Assembly (NCBI RefSeq): GCF_011045015.1
Contig: NZ_JAAKZY010000076.1
Coordinates: 1 to 44,376, forward strand
Origin: Streptomyces scabichelini
GTDB lineage: Bacteria; Actinomycetota; Actinomycetes; Streptomycetales; Streptomycetaceae
Reading direction: 5' to 3'
Length of the DNA: 44,376 nt
The translations under genes and the position numbers were made by a program. Shown here piece after piece: positions 1-7,594 of this stretch. The notes beneath the pieces are model-generated. The model was not told where the DNA came from, made no database searches, and saw only the letters and a list, made by a program, of their open reading frames with translations. Every line of letters begins with the position of its first letter. The first letter of the stretch is position 1.

Positions 1-89
1 CCCTGGCCCCCGAAACGGGGTCCGGGGCGGAGCCCCGAGAGGGGGCCAGGGGGCTACGCCCCCTGGCGGGGTCTGGGGCGGAGCCCCAG
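1..89. terminator. Nested hairpins downstream of aceE
   Basis: Positions 1-11 and 41-51 form a perfect 11-bp inverted repeat that encloses a second GGGGC/GCCCC hairpin. A further hairpin has arms at 73-79 and 83-89 with a 3-nt GGA loop. They lie just past the aceE stop codon in the direction of its transcription, so they probably terminate that transcript; there is no U-tract, which is common in high-GC actinomycetes. The GGGGCGGAGCCCC core occurs twice and may itself be a repeat family. Confidence 0.6.
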
Positions 90-144
90 GAGAGTGGACG
101 GGAACGGGTAGGGGCGGCGGGGGCGAAAACCCGCCCCTACGGCC

Positions 145-2847
145 TCACAGGCCGTACCGCTCGCGCGCTTCCTTCACAGCCGACGCCTTGACCTCGCCCC
201 GCCGCGCCAGCTGCGCCAGCGCCGCGACGACGATCGACTGCGCGTCGACGCCGAAGTGGCGGCGGGCGGCCTCACGGGTGTCGGACAGGCCGAAACCGTC
301 GGCTCCCAGCGAGGAGTAGTCCTGCTCGACCCACTGAGCGATCTGGTCCGGGACCTGACGCATGTAGTCGGAGACCGCGAGCACCGGCCCCTCGGCACCG
401 TGCAGCGCCTGGCGGACGTACGGCACCCGCTCCTCGCCGCGCAGCAGCGCCGCGTCGGCCTCCAGGGCGTCCCGGCGCAGCTCCGTCCACGACGTCGCCG
501 ACCAGACGTCCGACGCCACGCCCCACTCCTCGGCGAGGGCCTTCTGGGCCTGAAGCACCCAGTGGATCGCCGTGCCGGAGCCCAGCAGCTGGATCCGCGG
601 GGCGTTGGCGGCCGGGGAAAGGCCCGCCGACTCCGCTGTGTTGAAGCGGTAGAGGCCCTTGACGATGCCCTCGTCGATGCCGAGGCCCGCCGGCTTCGCG
701 GGCTGCGGCAGCGGCTCGTTGTAGACGGTGAGGTAGTAGAAGACGTTCTGGTCCTCGCCCGGAGCCGCCTCGCCGTACATACGGCGCAGACCGTCCCGCA
801 CGATCGCCGCCACCTCGTACGCGAACGCCGGGTCGTACGTCAGCGCCGCAGGGTTGGTCGCCGCGATGACGGGCGAGTGGCCGTCGGCGTGCTGCAGGCC
901 CTCGCCCGTCAGCGTCGTACGGCCGGCCGTCGCGCCGATCAGGAAGCCGCGGCCGAGCTGGTCGCCGAGCTGCCACATCTGGTCGGCCGTGCGCTGCCAG
1001 CCGAACATCGAGTAGAAGATGTAGAACGGGATCATCGTCTCGCCGTGCGTCGCGTACGACGTCGAAGCGGCGATGAAGTCGGCCATCGAACCGGCCTCGG
1101 TGATCCCCTCGTTGAGGATCTGCCCGTCCTTGGCCTCCTTGTAGTACATCAGCTGGTCACGGTCGACCGGCTCGTACGTCTGGCCCTTGGGCGAGTAGAT
1201 GCCGAGGGAGGGGAAGAGGGATTCCATGCCGAAGGTGCGCGCTTCGTCGGGGACGATCGGTACCCAGCGCTTCCCTGTCTGCTTGTCGCGGACCAGGTCC
1301 TTGACCAGGCGTACGAAGGCCATGGTCGTCGCCACGTTCTGCGAGCCGGAGCCCTTGTCGAACGACGTGAACGCCTTCTCGGCGGGCGCGGGCAGCGGCG
1401 CGAGCGCGTGCGTGCGGCGGGCCGGGGCCGGGCCGCCGAGGGCCGCGCGGCGCTCCTGGAGGTAACGGACCTCGGGGGAGCCGGCGCCCGGGTGGCCGTA
1501 AGGCACCACACCATCCACGAACTGGCTGTCGGAGATGGGCAGTTCGAGAAGATCACGCATCTCCTTGAACTCGTCCACCGTCAGCTTCTTCATCTGGTGG
1601 TTGGCGTTCTTGGAGGCGAAGCCCTTGCCGAGCGTGAAGCCCTTCACCGTCTGGGCGAGGATCACGGTCGGGGCGCCCTTGTGCTCGACGGCGGCCTTGT
1701 AGGCGGCGTACACCTTGCGCGCCTCGTGACCACCGCGGGACAGGTGGAAGCACTCGAGGATCTTGTCGTCGCTCAGCAGCTTCGCCATCTCGGCGAGCGC
1801 CGGGTCGGCGCCGAAGAAGTCCTGGCGGATGTAGGCGGCGTCGCGCGTCTGGTACGTCTGCACCTGCGCGTCCGGGACCTCACGGAGCCGGCGTACGAGC
1901 GCGCCCGTGGTGTCGAGCTGGAACAGCTCGTCCCACGCCGTGCCCCACAGCGTCTTGATGACGTTCCAGCCGGCACCGCGGAACTGGGCCTCCAGCTCCT
2001 GCACGATCTTGAAGTTGGCGCGGACCGGGCCGTCGAGGCGCTGGAGGTTGCAGTTGATGACGAAGGTCAGGTTGTCGAGACCCTCGCGGGACGCCAGCGA
2101 GAGTGCGGCCGTGGACTCCGGCTCGTCCATCTCGCCGTCACCGAGGAACGCCCACACGTGGGACTGCGAGACGTCCTTGATGCCGCGGCTGGTGAGGTAG
2201 CGGTTGAAGCGCGCCTGGTAGATCGCGGAGAGCGGGCCGAGGCCCATCGAGACGGTGGGGAACTCCCAGAGCCAGGGCAGGCGGCGCGGGTGCGGGTACG
2301 ACGGCAGGCCGTTGCCGCCCGCCTCCTGACGGAAGTTGTCCAGGTGCGTCTCGGTGAGGCGGCCGTCGAGGAAGGCGCGGGCGTAGATGCCGGGGGAGGC
2401 GTGGCCCTGGATGTAGAGCTGGTCGCCCGAGCCGTCACCCTCCTTGCCCTTGAAGAAGTGGTTGAAGCCGGTCTCGTAGAGCCAGGCGGCGGAGGCGAAG
2501 GTGGCGATGTGCCCGCCGACGCCGTGTTTCGAACCGCGTGTCACCATCGCGGCCGCGTTCCAGCGGTTCCACGCGGTGATGCGGTGCTCCATCGCCTCGT
2601 CGCCGTCCACGGTGGGCTCGGCGGCGGTGGGGATGGTGTTGACGTAGTCGGTCTCGAGGAGCTTGGGCAGCGCGAGACCGCCCGCCTCCGCGCGCTCCAG
2701 CGTGCGGCGCATCAGGTACGCGGCGCGGTGCGGCCCGGCCGCCTTGGTGACGGCGTCCAGGGAGGCCTGCCATTCGGCGGTCTCCTCGGGGTCGCGGTCC
2801 GGGAGCTGGTCGAGCTCGCTCGGCTGGATAGCGGTGGGGTCGGTCAT
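145..2847 (-). CDS. aceE: Pyruvate dehydrogenase E1 component, homodimeric type
   Basis: A 900-residue thiamine-diphosphate enzyme that decarboxylates pyruvate and acetylates the lipoyl group of E2, feeding acetyl-CoA to the TCA cycle. The length fits the homodimeric AceE family rather than the alpha/beta type. The ThDP/Mg motif is visible as GDG at residues 236-238 followed by NCN at 265-267. The ATG is preceded by GGAAGG at good spacing. It has its own promoter region (2958-2987) and ends in hairpins. E2 and E3 genes lie 1.2-4.5 kb away on the same strand, separated by a GntR regulator gene. The identification is secure from motifs, length and neighbours. Confidence 0.97.
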   Translation of the reverse strand: MTDPTAIQPSELDQLPDRDPEETAEWQASLDAVTKAAGPHRAAYLMRRTLERAEAGGLALPKLLETDYVNTIPTAAEPTVDGDEAMEHRITAWNRWNAAAMVTRGSKHGVGGHIATFASAAWLYETGFNHFFKGKEGDGSGDQLYIQGHASPGIYARAFLDGRLTETHLDNFRQEAGGNGLPSYPHPRRLPWLWEFPTVSMGLGPLSAIYQARFNRYLTSRGIKDVSQSHVWAFLGDGEMDEPESTAALSLASREGLDNLTFVINCNLQRLDGPVRANFKIVQELEAQFRGAGWNVIKTLWGTAWDELFQLDTTGALVRRLREVPDAQVQTYQTRDAAYIRQDFFGADPALAEMAKLLSDDKILECFHLSRGGHEARKVYAAYKAAVEHKGAPTVILAQTVKGFTLGKGFASKNANHQMKKLTVDEFKEMRDLLELPISDSQFVDGVVPYGHPGAGSPEVRYLQERRAALGGPAPARRTHALAPLPAPAEKAFTSFDKGSGSQNVATTMAFVRLVKDLVRDKQTGKRWVPIVPDEARTFGMESLFPSLGIYSPKGQTYEPVDRDQLMYYKEAKDGQILNEGITEAGSMADFIAASTSYATHGETMIPFYIFYSMFGWQRTADQMWQLGDQLGRGFLIGATAGRTTLTGEGLQHADGHSPVIAATNPAALTYDPAFAYEVAAIVRDGLRRMYGEAAPGEDQNVFYYLTVYNEPLPQPAKPAGLGIDEGIVKGLYRFNTAESAGLSPAANAPRIQLLGSGTAIHWVLQAQKALAEEWGVASDVWSATSWTELRRDALEADAALLRGEERVPYVRQALHGAEGPVLAVSDYMRQVPDQIAQWVEQDYSSLGADGFGLSDTREAARRHFGVDAQSIVVAALAQLARRGEVKASAVKEARERYGL

Positions 2848-2957
2848 TGCGCCGCCTTCCGGATGCGGAGGGGTGTTCCCTCATCGGTAAGGGGTTGAGG
2901 TGTGCCCTTTGTCTTTGGCAGGACAGGGCGGCGGGCTGTGGTGGCAGCCCGTCGGTG

Positions 2958-2987
2958 ACTGTAACTCCCTGATCGATGATCGATCAA
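2958..2987 (-). promoter_or_regulatory. Putative aceE promoter with overlapping palindromic operator
   Basis: On the minus strand TTGATC (2987-2982) and TACAGT (2963-2958) are separated by 18 nt, a reasonable -35/-10 pair. Overlapping the -35 and spacer is a 17-bp palindrome at 2970-2986: arms TGATCGAT and ATCGATCA around one central base. A protein bound there would block RNA polymerase. The GntR/FCD regulator encoded next door is the obvious candidate, but this is inference. Confidence 0.55.
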
Positions 2988-3024
2988 AGGGTTGACGGGC
3001 AAAACCTCTTGATCACGAGAAAGT

Positions 3025-3061
3025 AGGCACGGGGTGCCTTGGCGGCAGGCACGGGGTGCCT
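3025..3061. terminator. Two tandem identical hairpins downstream of the GntR gene
   Basis: The 15-mer AGGCACGGGGTGCCT occurs at 3025-3039 and again at 3047-3061. Each copy is a 6-bp inverted repeat around GGG. They lie just after the GntR gene stop. A T5 run follows on the plus strand and TTTCT follows on the minus strand, so a bidirectional terminator is likely. Confidence 0.55.
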
Positions 3062-3102
3062 GGTTTTTGCAGGTGAGGGCACGTCTGAGCGGGGTGTCGC
3101 TC

Positions 3103-3741
3103 CTACGACGGCTCGCTACCCGTCCGCGGTGCGCAGCCCAGCACATGCGCCTTGACCAGCTCCGCGATCAGCGGATCGCGCCGCCGGAAGGCCTCCACCA
3201 GCGCCTCGTGCTCCTCCGCGTACGACTGCTGCACCGTGCCCAGCCACCGGATCGACAGGGCCGTGAACACCTCGATGCCCAGACCCTCCCAGGTGTGCAG
3301 GAGCACCGAGTTCCCGGCCGCCCGCACCATTTCGCGGTGGAAAGCGACGGTGTGGCGGACCTGGCCCGTGCCATCGGCGTGCCGGTCGGCCTCGTACAGC
3401 GCGGCGACATGCGGTTCGAGGGCCGAGCAGTCCTCGGCCAGCCGCTCCGCCGCCAGCTCCGCCGCGATCGCCTCGAGACCGGCTCGTACGGGGTAGCTCT
3501 CCTCCAGGTCGGCGGCGGTCAGATTCCGTACGCGTACGCCCTTGTTCGGCGCCGACTCGATCAGCCGCAGCGACTCCAGCTCCCGCAACGCCTCCCGTAC
3601 GGGCGTCTGGCTGACCTCCAGCTCCGTCGCGATCCGCCGCTCCACGATCCGCTCGCCCGGCTTCCAGCGCCCGCTCACGATCCCCTCCACGATGTGCTCG
3701 CGGATCTGTTCGCGCAGCGAGTGGATGACGGGCGCGGTCAT
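3103..3741 (-). CDS. GntR-family transcriptional regulator (FCD subfamily)
   Basis: A 212-residue one-component regulator. The N-terminal winged helix-turn-helix (about residues 8-75) contains SQTPVREALRELESLRLI, typical of GntR proteins. The C-terminal all-helical part (about 85-200) resembles the FCD ligand-binding domain, with histidines in RHTVAFHREM and NSVLLHTWE that could bind metal or acid ligands. The open frame extends upstream to 4020, but the ATG at 3741 is preceded by AAAGGAG and starts exactly at the DNA-binding domain, so I chose it. The gene sits between aceE and the E2 gene; local control of pyruvate dehydrogenase in response to a carboxylic acid is plausible but inferred. 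Confidence 0.9.
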   Translation of the reverse strand: MTAPVIHSLREQIREHIVEGIVSGRWKPGERIVERRIATELEVSQTPVREALRELESLRLIESAPNKGVRVRNLTAADLEESYPVRAGLEAIAAELAAERLAEDCSALEPHVAALYEADRHADGTGQVRHTVAFHREMVRAAGNSVLLHTWEGLGIEVFTALSIRWLGTVQQSYAEEHEALVEAFRRRDPLIAELVKAHVLGCAPRTGSEPS

Positions 3742-3788
3742 GAAGGGCTCCTTTGAAGGGGGCGTACGAGAGCCCCGGGGGCGCTGAC

Positions 3789-3800
3789 GTCTAGACAATA
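3789..3800 (-). promoter_or_regulatory. Candidate GntR operator and -10 element upstream of the regulator gene
   Basis: The palindrome GTCTAGAC (3789-3796) overlaps TATTGT (minus strand, 3800-3795), which could be the -10 of the regulator gene. FCD-type GntR proteins commonly bind short palindromes of the form T-GT-N-AC-A, so an autoregulatory operator is plausible. No clear -35 is seen. Confidence 0.35.
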
Positions 3801-3924
3801 AGGCCGAGTCCCCGTCGGGGAGAGGCGTGCGGGGGAGCTTTCGCGCAGGTGAGACAAGGCTTACACGGGCGCTCCGCTGGGAGAGCCGTTGGGTGCCGTG
3901 GGGGTTGCTTCGGTTTCTTGGCCG

Positions 3925-3967
3925 CGGGCTGTCTGTGGCTGGTCGCGCAGTTCCGCAAGGGCGCGGG
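3925..3967 (-). repeat. Dispersed intergenic repeat, degenerate copy (reverse orientation)
   Basis: The segment carries TGGCTGGTCGCGCAGTTCC and a GCGCGGG end, matching in reverse the element found at 7509, 15531, 18826, 30348, 33214, 44034 and 44136. This copy is the most diverged, with CGCAAGG in place of the CCCGCG block. It lies in the gap between the GntR gene and the E2 terminator. Confidence 0.6.
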
Positions 3968-3985
3968 CGTCCCTGTGAACATACG

Positions 3986-4023
3986 ACGGTGCCCCGCCCG
4001 GAGAAACCCGGGCGGGGCACCGT
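3986..4023. terminator. Strong terminator hairpin after the E2 gene
   Basis: A perfect 16-bp inverted repeat, 3986-4001 against 4008-4023, with a 6-nt loop. It begins 18 nt past the E2 stop codon on the minus strand and closes the lpd-E2 transcription unit. No clear U-run follows. Confidence 0.85.
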
Positions 4024-4040
4024 ACAGAACAGACGCTGGA

Positions 4041-5867
4041 CTACAGGCCGAGCTCGACCTCGAACTCGCCCGCCTCCAGGATCGCCTTGACCGCCGTCAG
4101 GTAGCGGGCGGCGTCGGCGCCGTCCACCAGACGGTGGTCGTAGGAGAGGGTCAGGTACGTCATGTCGCGTACGCCGATGACGGAACCCTCGTCGGTCTCG
4201 ATGACGGCCGGACGCTTGACCGTGGCACCGATGCCCAGGATCGCGACCTGACCCGGCGGCACGATGATCGTGTCGAAGAGCGCGCCGCGCGAACCGGTGT
4301 TGGAGATGGTGAAGGTCGCGCCGGACAGCTCGTCCGGAGTGATCTTGTTGGCCCGGACCTTGCCCGCGAGCTCCGCCGTGGCCTTGGCGATACCGGCGAG
4401 GTTCAGGTTGCCGGCGTTCTTGATGACCGGGGTCATCAGGCCCTTCTCGGAGTCCACCGCGATACCGATGTGCTCGGTGTCGAAGTAGGTGATCGTGCCC
4501 TCGTCCACGTTGATCCGGGCGTTGACGGGCGCGTGGGCCTTCAGCGCCTGGGCCGCCGCCTTCACGAAGAACGGCATCGGGGAGAGCTTGACGCCCTCGC
4601 GCGCCGCGAACGCGTCCTTGGCCTTGGCACGCAGCCTCATCAGCCGCGTGACGTCGACCTCGACGACCGAGGACAGCTGGGCCTGCTCGTGCAGGGCCTT
4701 GACCATGTTGTCGCCGATGACCTTGCGGATGCGCGGCATCTTGACGGTCTGGCCACGCAGCGGGGAGGCCTCCAGGACGGGGGCCTTCTTCGCGGCGGTG
4801 GCGGCGGTGGCGGCCGGGGCAGCGGCCGGAGCCGGAGCAGCGGCGGCGGCCTTCGCGGCCTCGGCGGCGGCGAGGACGTCCTGCTTGCGGATGCGGCCGC
4901 CGACGCCGGTGCCCTTGACGGTGGCCAGGTCGACACCGTTCTCGGCGGCGAGCTTGCGCACCAGCGGGGTCACGTACGCGCCCTCGTCGGTGGGCTGAGC
5001 GGCGGCCGGAGCCGCCGGAGCCGGGGTGACGGGAGCGGGCGCGGCCGGAGCCGCGGGCTGAGCCGGAGCCGGAGCCGCAGCGGCGGGCGCCGCCGGAGCA
5101 GCCGGAGCCGCAGGGGCAGGCGGAGCGGGGGGCGCCGCCGGAGCCGCGGGCTGGGCCGGAGCCGGGGCGGCAGCGGCCGGAGCGGGCTGAGCCGGGGCCG
5201 GAGCGGCGGCCGGAGCCGCGCCCGGGGCGCCGATGACGGCGAGCTTGGCGCCGACCTCGGCCGTCTCGTCCTCGGCGACGGTGATCTCCAGAAGCACACC
5301 GGAGGTGGGCGCCGGGATCTCGGTGTCGACCTTGTCCGTGGAGACCTCGAGCAGCGGCTCGTCGGCCTCGACGTTCTCGCCGACCTCCTTGAGCCAGCGC
5401 GTGACGGTGCCCTCGGTGACGGACTCGCCCAGCGCCGGAAGGACCACGTCGGTGCCCTCGGCGGTACCTCCGCCGGTGGCTGCCTCGGCCGTCGGGGCCG
5501 GCGCCGGAGCGGCGGCCTCGGTGGACGGAGCCGCCGGGGTCTGAGCGGCCGGAGCGGCCTCGGGGGTGGGAGCCGGAGCCGCGGGGGCCTCGGCGGCGGC
5601 CGGGGCCGGGGCGGCAGCGGGCGCGCCCGTGCCGTCGTCGATGACGGCCAGCTCGGCGCCGACCTCCACCGTCTCGTCCTCGGCGACCTTGATGGACGCC
5701 AGTACGCCGGCGGCGGGCGAGGGGATCTCGGTGTCGACCTTGTCGGTCGACACCTCCAGCAGCGGCTCGTCGGCCTCGACGCGCTCGCCCTCGGCCTTCA
5801 GCCAGCGGGTGACAGTGCCCTCGGTGACGCTCTCGCCGAGCGCCGGAAGGGTTACGGAAACCGCCAT
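4041..5867 (-). CDS. sucB: 2-oxoacid dehydrogenase E2 (dihydrolipoyl acyltransferase), two lipoyl domains
   Basis: A 608-residue acyltransferase core of a 2-oxoacid dehydrogenase complex. Two nearly identical lipoyl domains (about 1-78 and 139-213) carry the lipoylated lysines in STDKVDTEIP at K43 and K179. Long Ala/Pro linkers join them. A peripheral subunit-binding domain (about 298-335, ending GVGGRIRKQDVL) docks E1/E3. The catalytic domain (about 370-608) ends with DHRLVDG, active-site H578 and D582. By convention it is called sucB, but the neighbours are aceE and lpd, so it may serve pyruvate dehydrogenase, or both complexes as in Corynebacterium. It is co-directional with lpd across a 70-nt gap, probably one operon. 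Confidence 0.95.
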   Translation of the reverse strand: MAVSVTLPALGESVTEGTVTRWLKAEGERVEADEPLLEVSTDKVDTEIPSPAAGVLASIKVAEDETVEVGAELAVIDDGTGAPAAAPAPAAAEAPAAPAPTPEAAPAAQTPAAPSTEAAAPAPAPTAEAATGGGTAEGTDVVLPALGESVTEGTVTRWLKEVGENVEADEPLLEVSTDKVDTEIPAPTSGVLLEITVAEDETAEVGAKLAVIGAPGAAPAAAPAPAQPAPAAAAPAPAQPAAPAAPPAPPAPAAPAAPAAPAAAAPAPAQPAAPAAPAPVTPAPAAPAAAQPTDEGAYVTPLVRKLAAENGVDLATVKGTGVGGRIRKQDVLAAAEAAKAAAAAPAPAAAPAATAATAAKKAPVLEASPLRGQTVKMPRIRKVIGDNMVKALHEQAQLSSVVEVDVTRLMRLRAKAKDAFAAREGVKLSPMPFFVKAAAQALKAHAPVNARINVDEGTITYFDTEHIGIAVDSEKGLMTPVIKNAGNLNLAGIAKATAELAGKVRANKITPDELSGATFTISNTGSRGALFDTIIVPPGQVAILGIGATVKRPAVIETDEGSVIGVRDMTYLTLSYDHRLVDGADAARYLTAVKAILEAGEFEVELGL

Positions 5868-5937
5868 GGTTTCTGTTGCTCCTTACGAATTGCGGAAGTC
5901 TGTGTCGTCGCGGCGATCTGTTTCGACCGAGGGTCGG

Positions 5938-7326
5938 TCAGTCGTGCGAGTGCAGCGGCTTGCCGGCCAGGGCCAGGTGGGCCTCGCCCAGCGCCTCGTT
6001 CTGGGTCGGGTGGGCGTGGATGAGCTGCGCGACCTCGGCGGGCAGCGCCTCCCAGTTGTAGATCAGCTGAGCCTCGCCGACCTGCTCGCCCATACGGTCG
6101 CCGACCATGTGGACGCCGACGACGGCACCGTCCTTGACCTGGACGAGCTTGATCTCGCCCGCGGTCTTGAGGATCTTGCTCTTTCCGTTGCCCGCGAGGT
6201 TGTACTTCAGAGCGACGACCTTGTCCGCGCCGTAGATCTCCTTGGCCTTGGCCTCGGTGATACCGACGGAGGCGACCTCGGGGTGGCAGTACGTCACCCG
6301 GGGCACGCCGTCGTAGTCGATCGGCACGGTCTTCAGACCGGCGAGACGCTCCGCCACCAGGATGCCCTCGGCGAAGCCGACGTGCGCGAGCTGGAGCGTC
6401 GGGACCAGGTCACCGACGGCCGAGATGGTCGGCACGTTCGTCCGCATGTACTCGTCGACCAGGACGTAGCCGCGGTCCATCGCGACGCCCTGCTCCTCGT
6501 AGCCGAGGCCGGCGGAGACCGGGCCGCGGCCGATGGCGACCAGCAGCACCTCGGACTCGAAGGTCTTGCCGTCGGCGAGGGTCACACGGACGCCGTCCTG
6601 CGTGTACTCGGCCTTCTCGAAGAAGGTGCCGAGGTTGAACTTGATGCCGCGCTTGCGGAAGGCGCGCTCAAGAAGCTTCGAGCTGTTCTCGTCCTCGACC
6701 GGCACGAGGTGCTTCAGACCCTCGATGACCGTGACGTCCGTACCGAAGGACTTCCAGGCGGAGGCGAACTCGACGCCGATGACGCCGCCGCCGAGGATGA
6801 TCGCGGACTGCGGGACGCGGTCCAGCGTCAGCGCGTGGTCCGAGGAGATGATGCGGTTGCCGTCGATGTCGAGGCCCGGCAGCGACTTCGGCACGGAGCC
6901 GGTCGCCAGAAGGACGTGACGGCCCTGGACGCGCTGTCCGTTCACGTCGACGGAGGTGGGGGAGGACAGCCGGCCCTCGCCCTCGATGTACGTCACCTTG
7001 CGGGAGGCGACGAGACCCTGCAGACCCTTGTAGAGGCCGGCGATCACATCGTCCTTGTACTTGTGGACGGCGTTGATGTCGATGCCCTGGAAGGTCGTCA
7101 GGACACCGAACTGGTCGGCCTCGCGTGCCTGGTCGGCGATCTCGCCGGCGTGCAGCAGGGCCTTCGTGGGGATGCAGCCGTTGTGCAGGCAGGTGCCGCC
7201 GAGCTTGTTCTTCTCGATCAGGGCGACGTCAAGGCCCAACTGCGCTCCGCGCAGGGCCGCGGCATAGCCGCCGCTACCGCCGCCGAGGATCACTAGGTCG
7301 AAAACGGTGCTGGCGTCGTTCGCCAC
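5938..7326 (-). CDS. lpdA: Dihydrolipoamide dehydrogenase (E3)
   Basis: A 462-residue flavoprotein that reoxidises dihydrolipoyl groups on E2 with NAD+. The FAD-binding GGGSGG lies at residues 15-20, the redox disulfide in GGTCLHNGCIPTK (C46, C51), and the C-terminal dimer-interface His in HAHPTQNE. The open frame runs upstream to 7671, but the GTG at 7326 has GGAGG seven bases before it and gives the standard family length, so I use it. The E2 gene follows 70 nt downstream on the same strand. A copy of the dispersed repeat lies upstream, between lpd and pepA. Confidence 0.96.
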   Translation of the reverse strand: MANDASTVFDLVILGGGSGGYAAALRGAQLGLDVALIEKNKLGGTCLHNGCIPTKALLHAGEIADQAREADQFGVLTTFQGIDINAVHKYKDDVIAGLYKGLQGLVASRKVTYIEGEGRLSSPTSVDVNGQRVQGRHVLLATGSVPKSLPGLDIDGNRIISSDHALTLDRVPQSAIILGGGVIGVEFASAWKSFGTDVTVIEGLKHLVPVEDENSSKLLERAFRKRGIKFNLGTFFEKAEYTQDGVRVTLADGKTFESEVLLVAIGRGPVSAGLGYEEQGVAMDRGYVLVDEYMRTNVPTISAVGDLVPTLQLAHVGFAEGILVAERLAGLKTVPIDYDGVPRVTYCHPEVASVGITEAKAKEIYGADKVVALKYNLAGNGKSKILKTAGEIKLVQVKDGAVVGVHMVGDRMGEQVGEAQLIYNWEALPAEVAQLIHAHPTQNEALGEAHLALAGKPLHSHD

Positions 7327-7508
7327 GTCACGTCCTCCATGCATGTGCGCCGTACGCCGGTCTCCCGACCGGGCGGCGGCTGGTGTCCGGCCGCTCTTTC
7401 TTCGGCCCTGTGGTGGGGCCCTGTCCTGCCGAGAACCCATCTTCGCACTTGTCTGCGGGAACATGGACGCCGGGCCGCTGTGTGAGACGTCGCACTGCCG
7501 TCCCCCGA

Positions 7509-7557
7509 GCCCCGAAGGGGCGCGGGGAACTGCGCGATCAGCCACAGACGGCCCGCA
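7509..7557 (+). repeat. Dispersed intergenic repeat, copy 2
   Basis: Begins with the small hairpin GCCCC-GAA-GGGGC, then GCGGGGAACTGCGCGATCAG, then CCACAGACGGCCCGCA. It nearly matches the copies at 15531 and 18826. It lies between lpd and pepA and interrupts no gene. Confidence 0.8.
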
Positions 7558-7594
7558 CTCGCCGTACGACAGAACGAACCGAGCTACTGGGCGG

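Noticed and set aside
256..2898. 880-residue plus-strand frame across aceE
   Set aside because: Antisense shadow of aceE; very high Arg/Val/Gly content from reversed codons and no family motifs.
3972..3980. Rex-like site TGTGAAC
   Set aside because: Only a half-site; the second half does not match the Rex consensus.
5000..5240. GCCGGAGCCGG-rich stretch as a CRISPR or regulatory array
   Set aside because: It is the Ala/Pro linker of E2, in frame; no regular spacers.
3849..6023. 724-residue plus-strand frame opposite the E2 gene
   Set aside because: Gly/Arg/Ser low-complexity translation of the reversed Ala/Pro linkers; the minus strand has all domain motifs.
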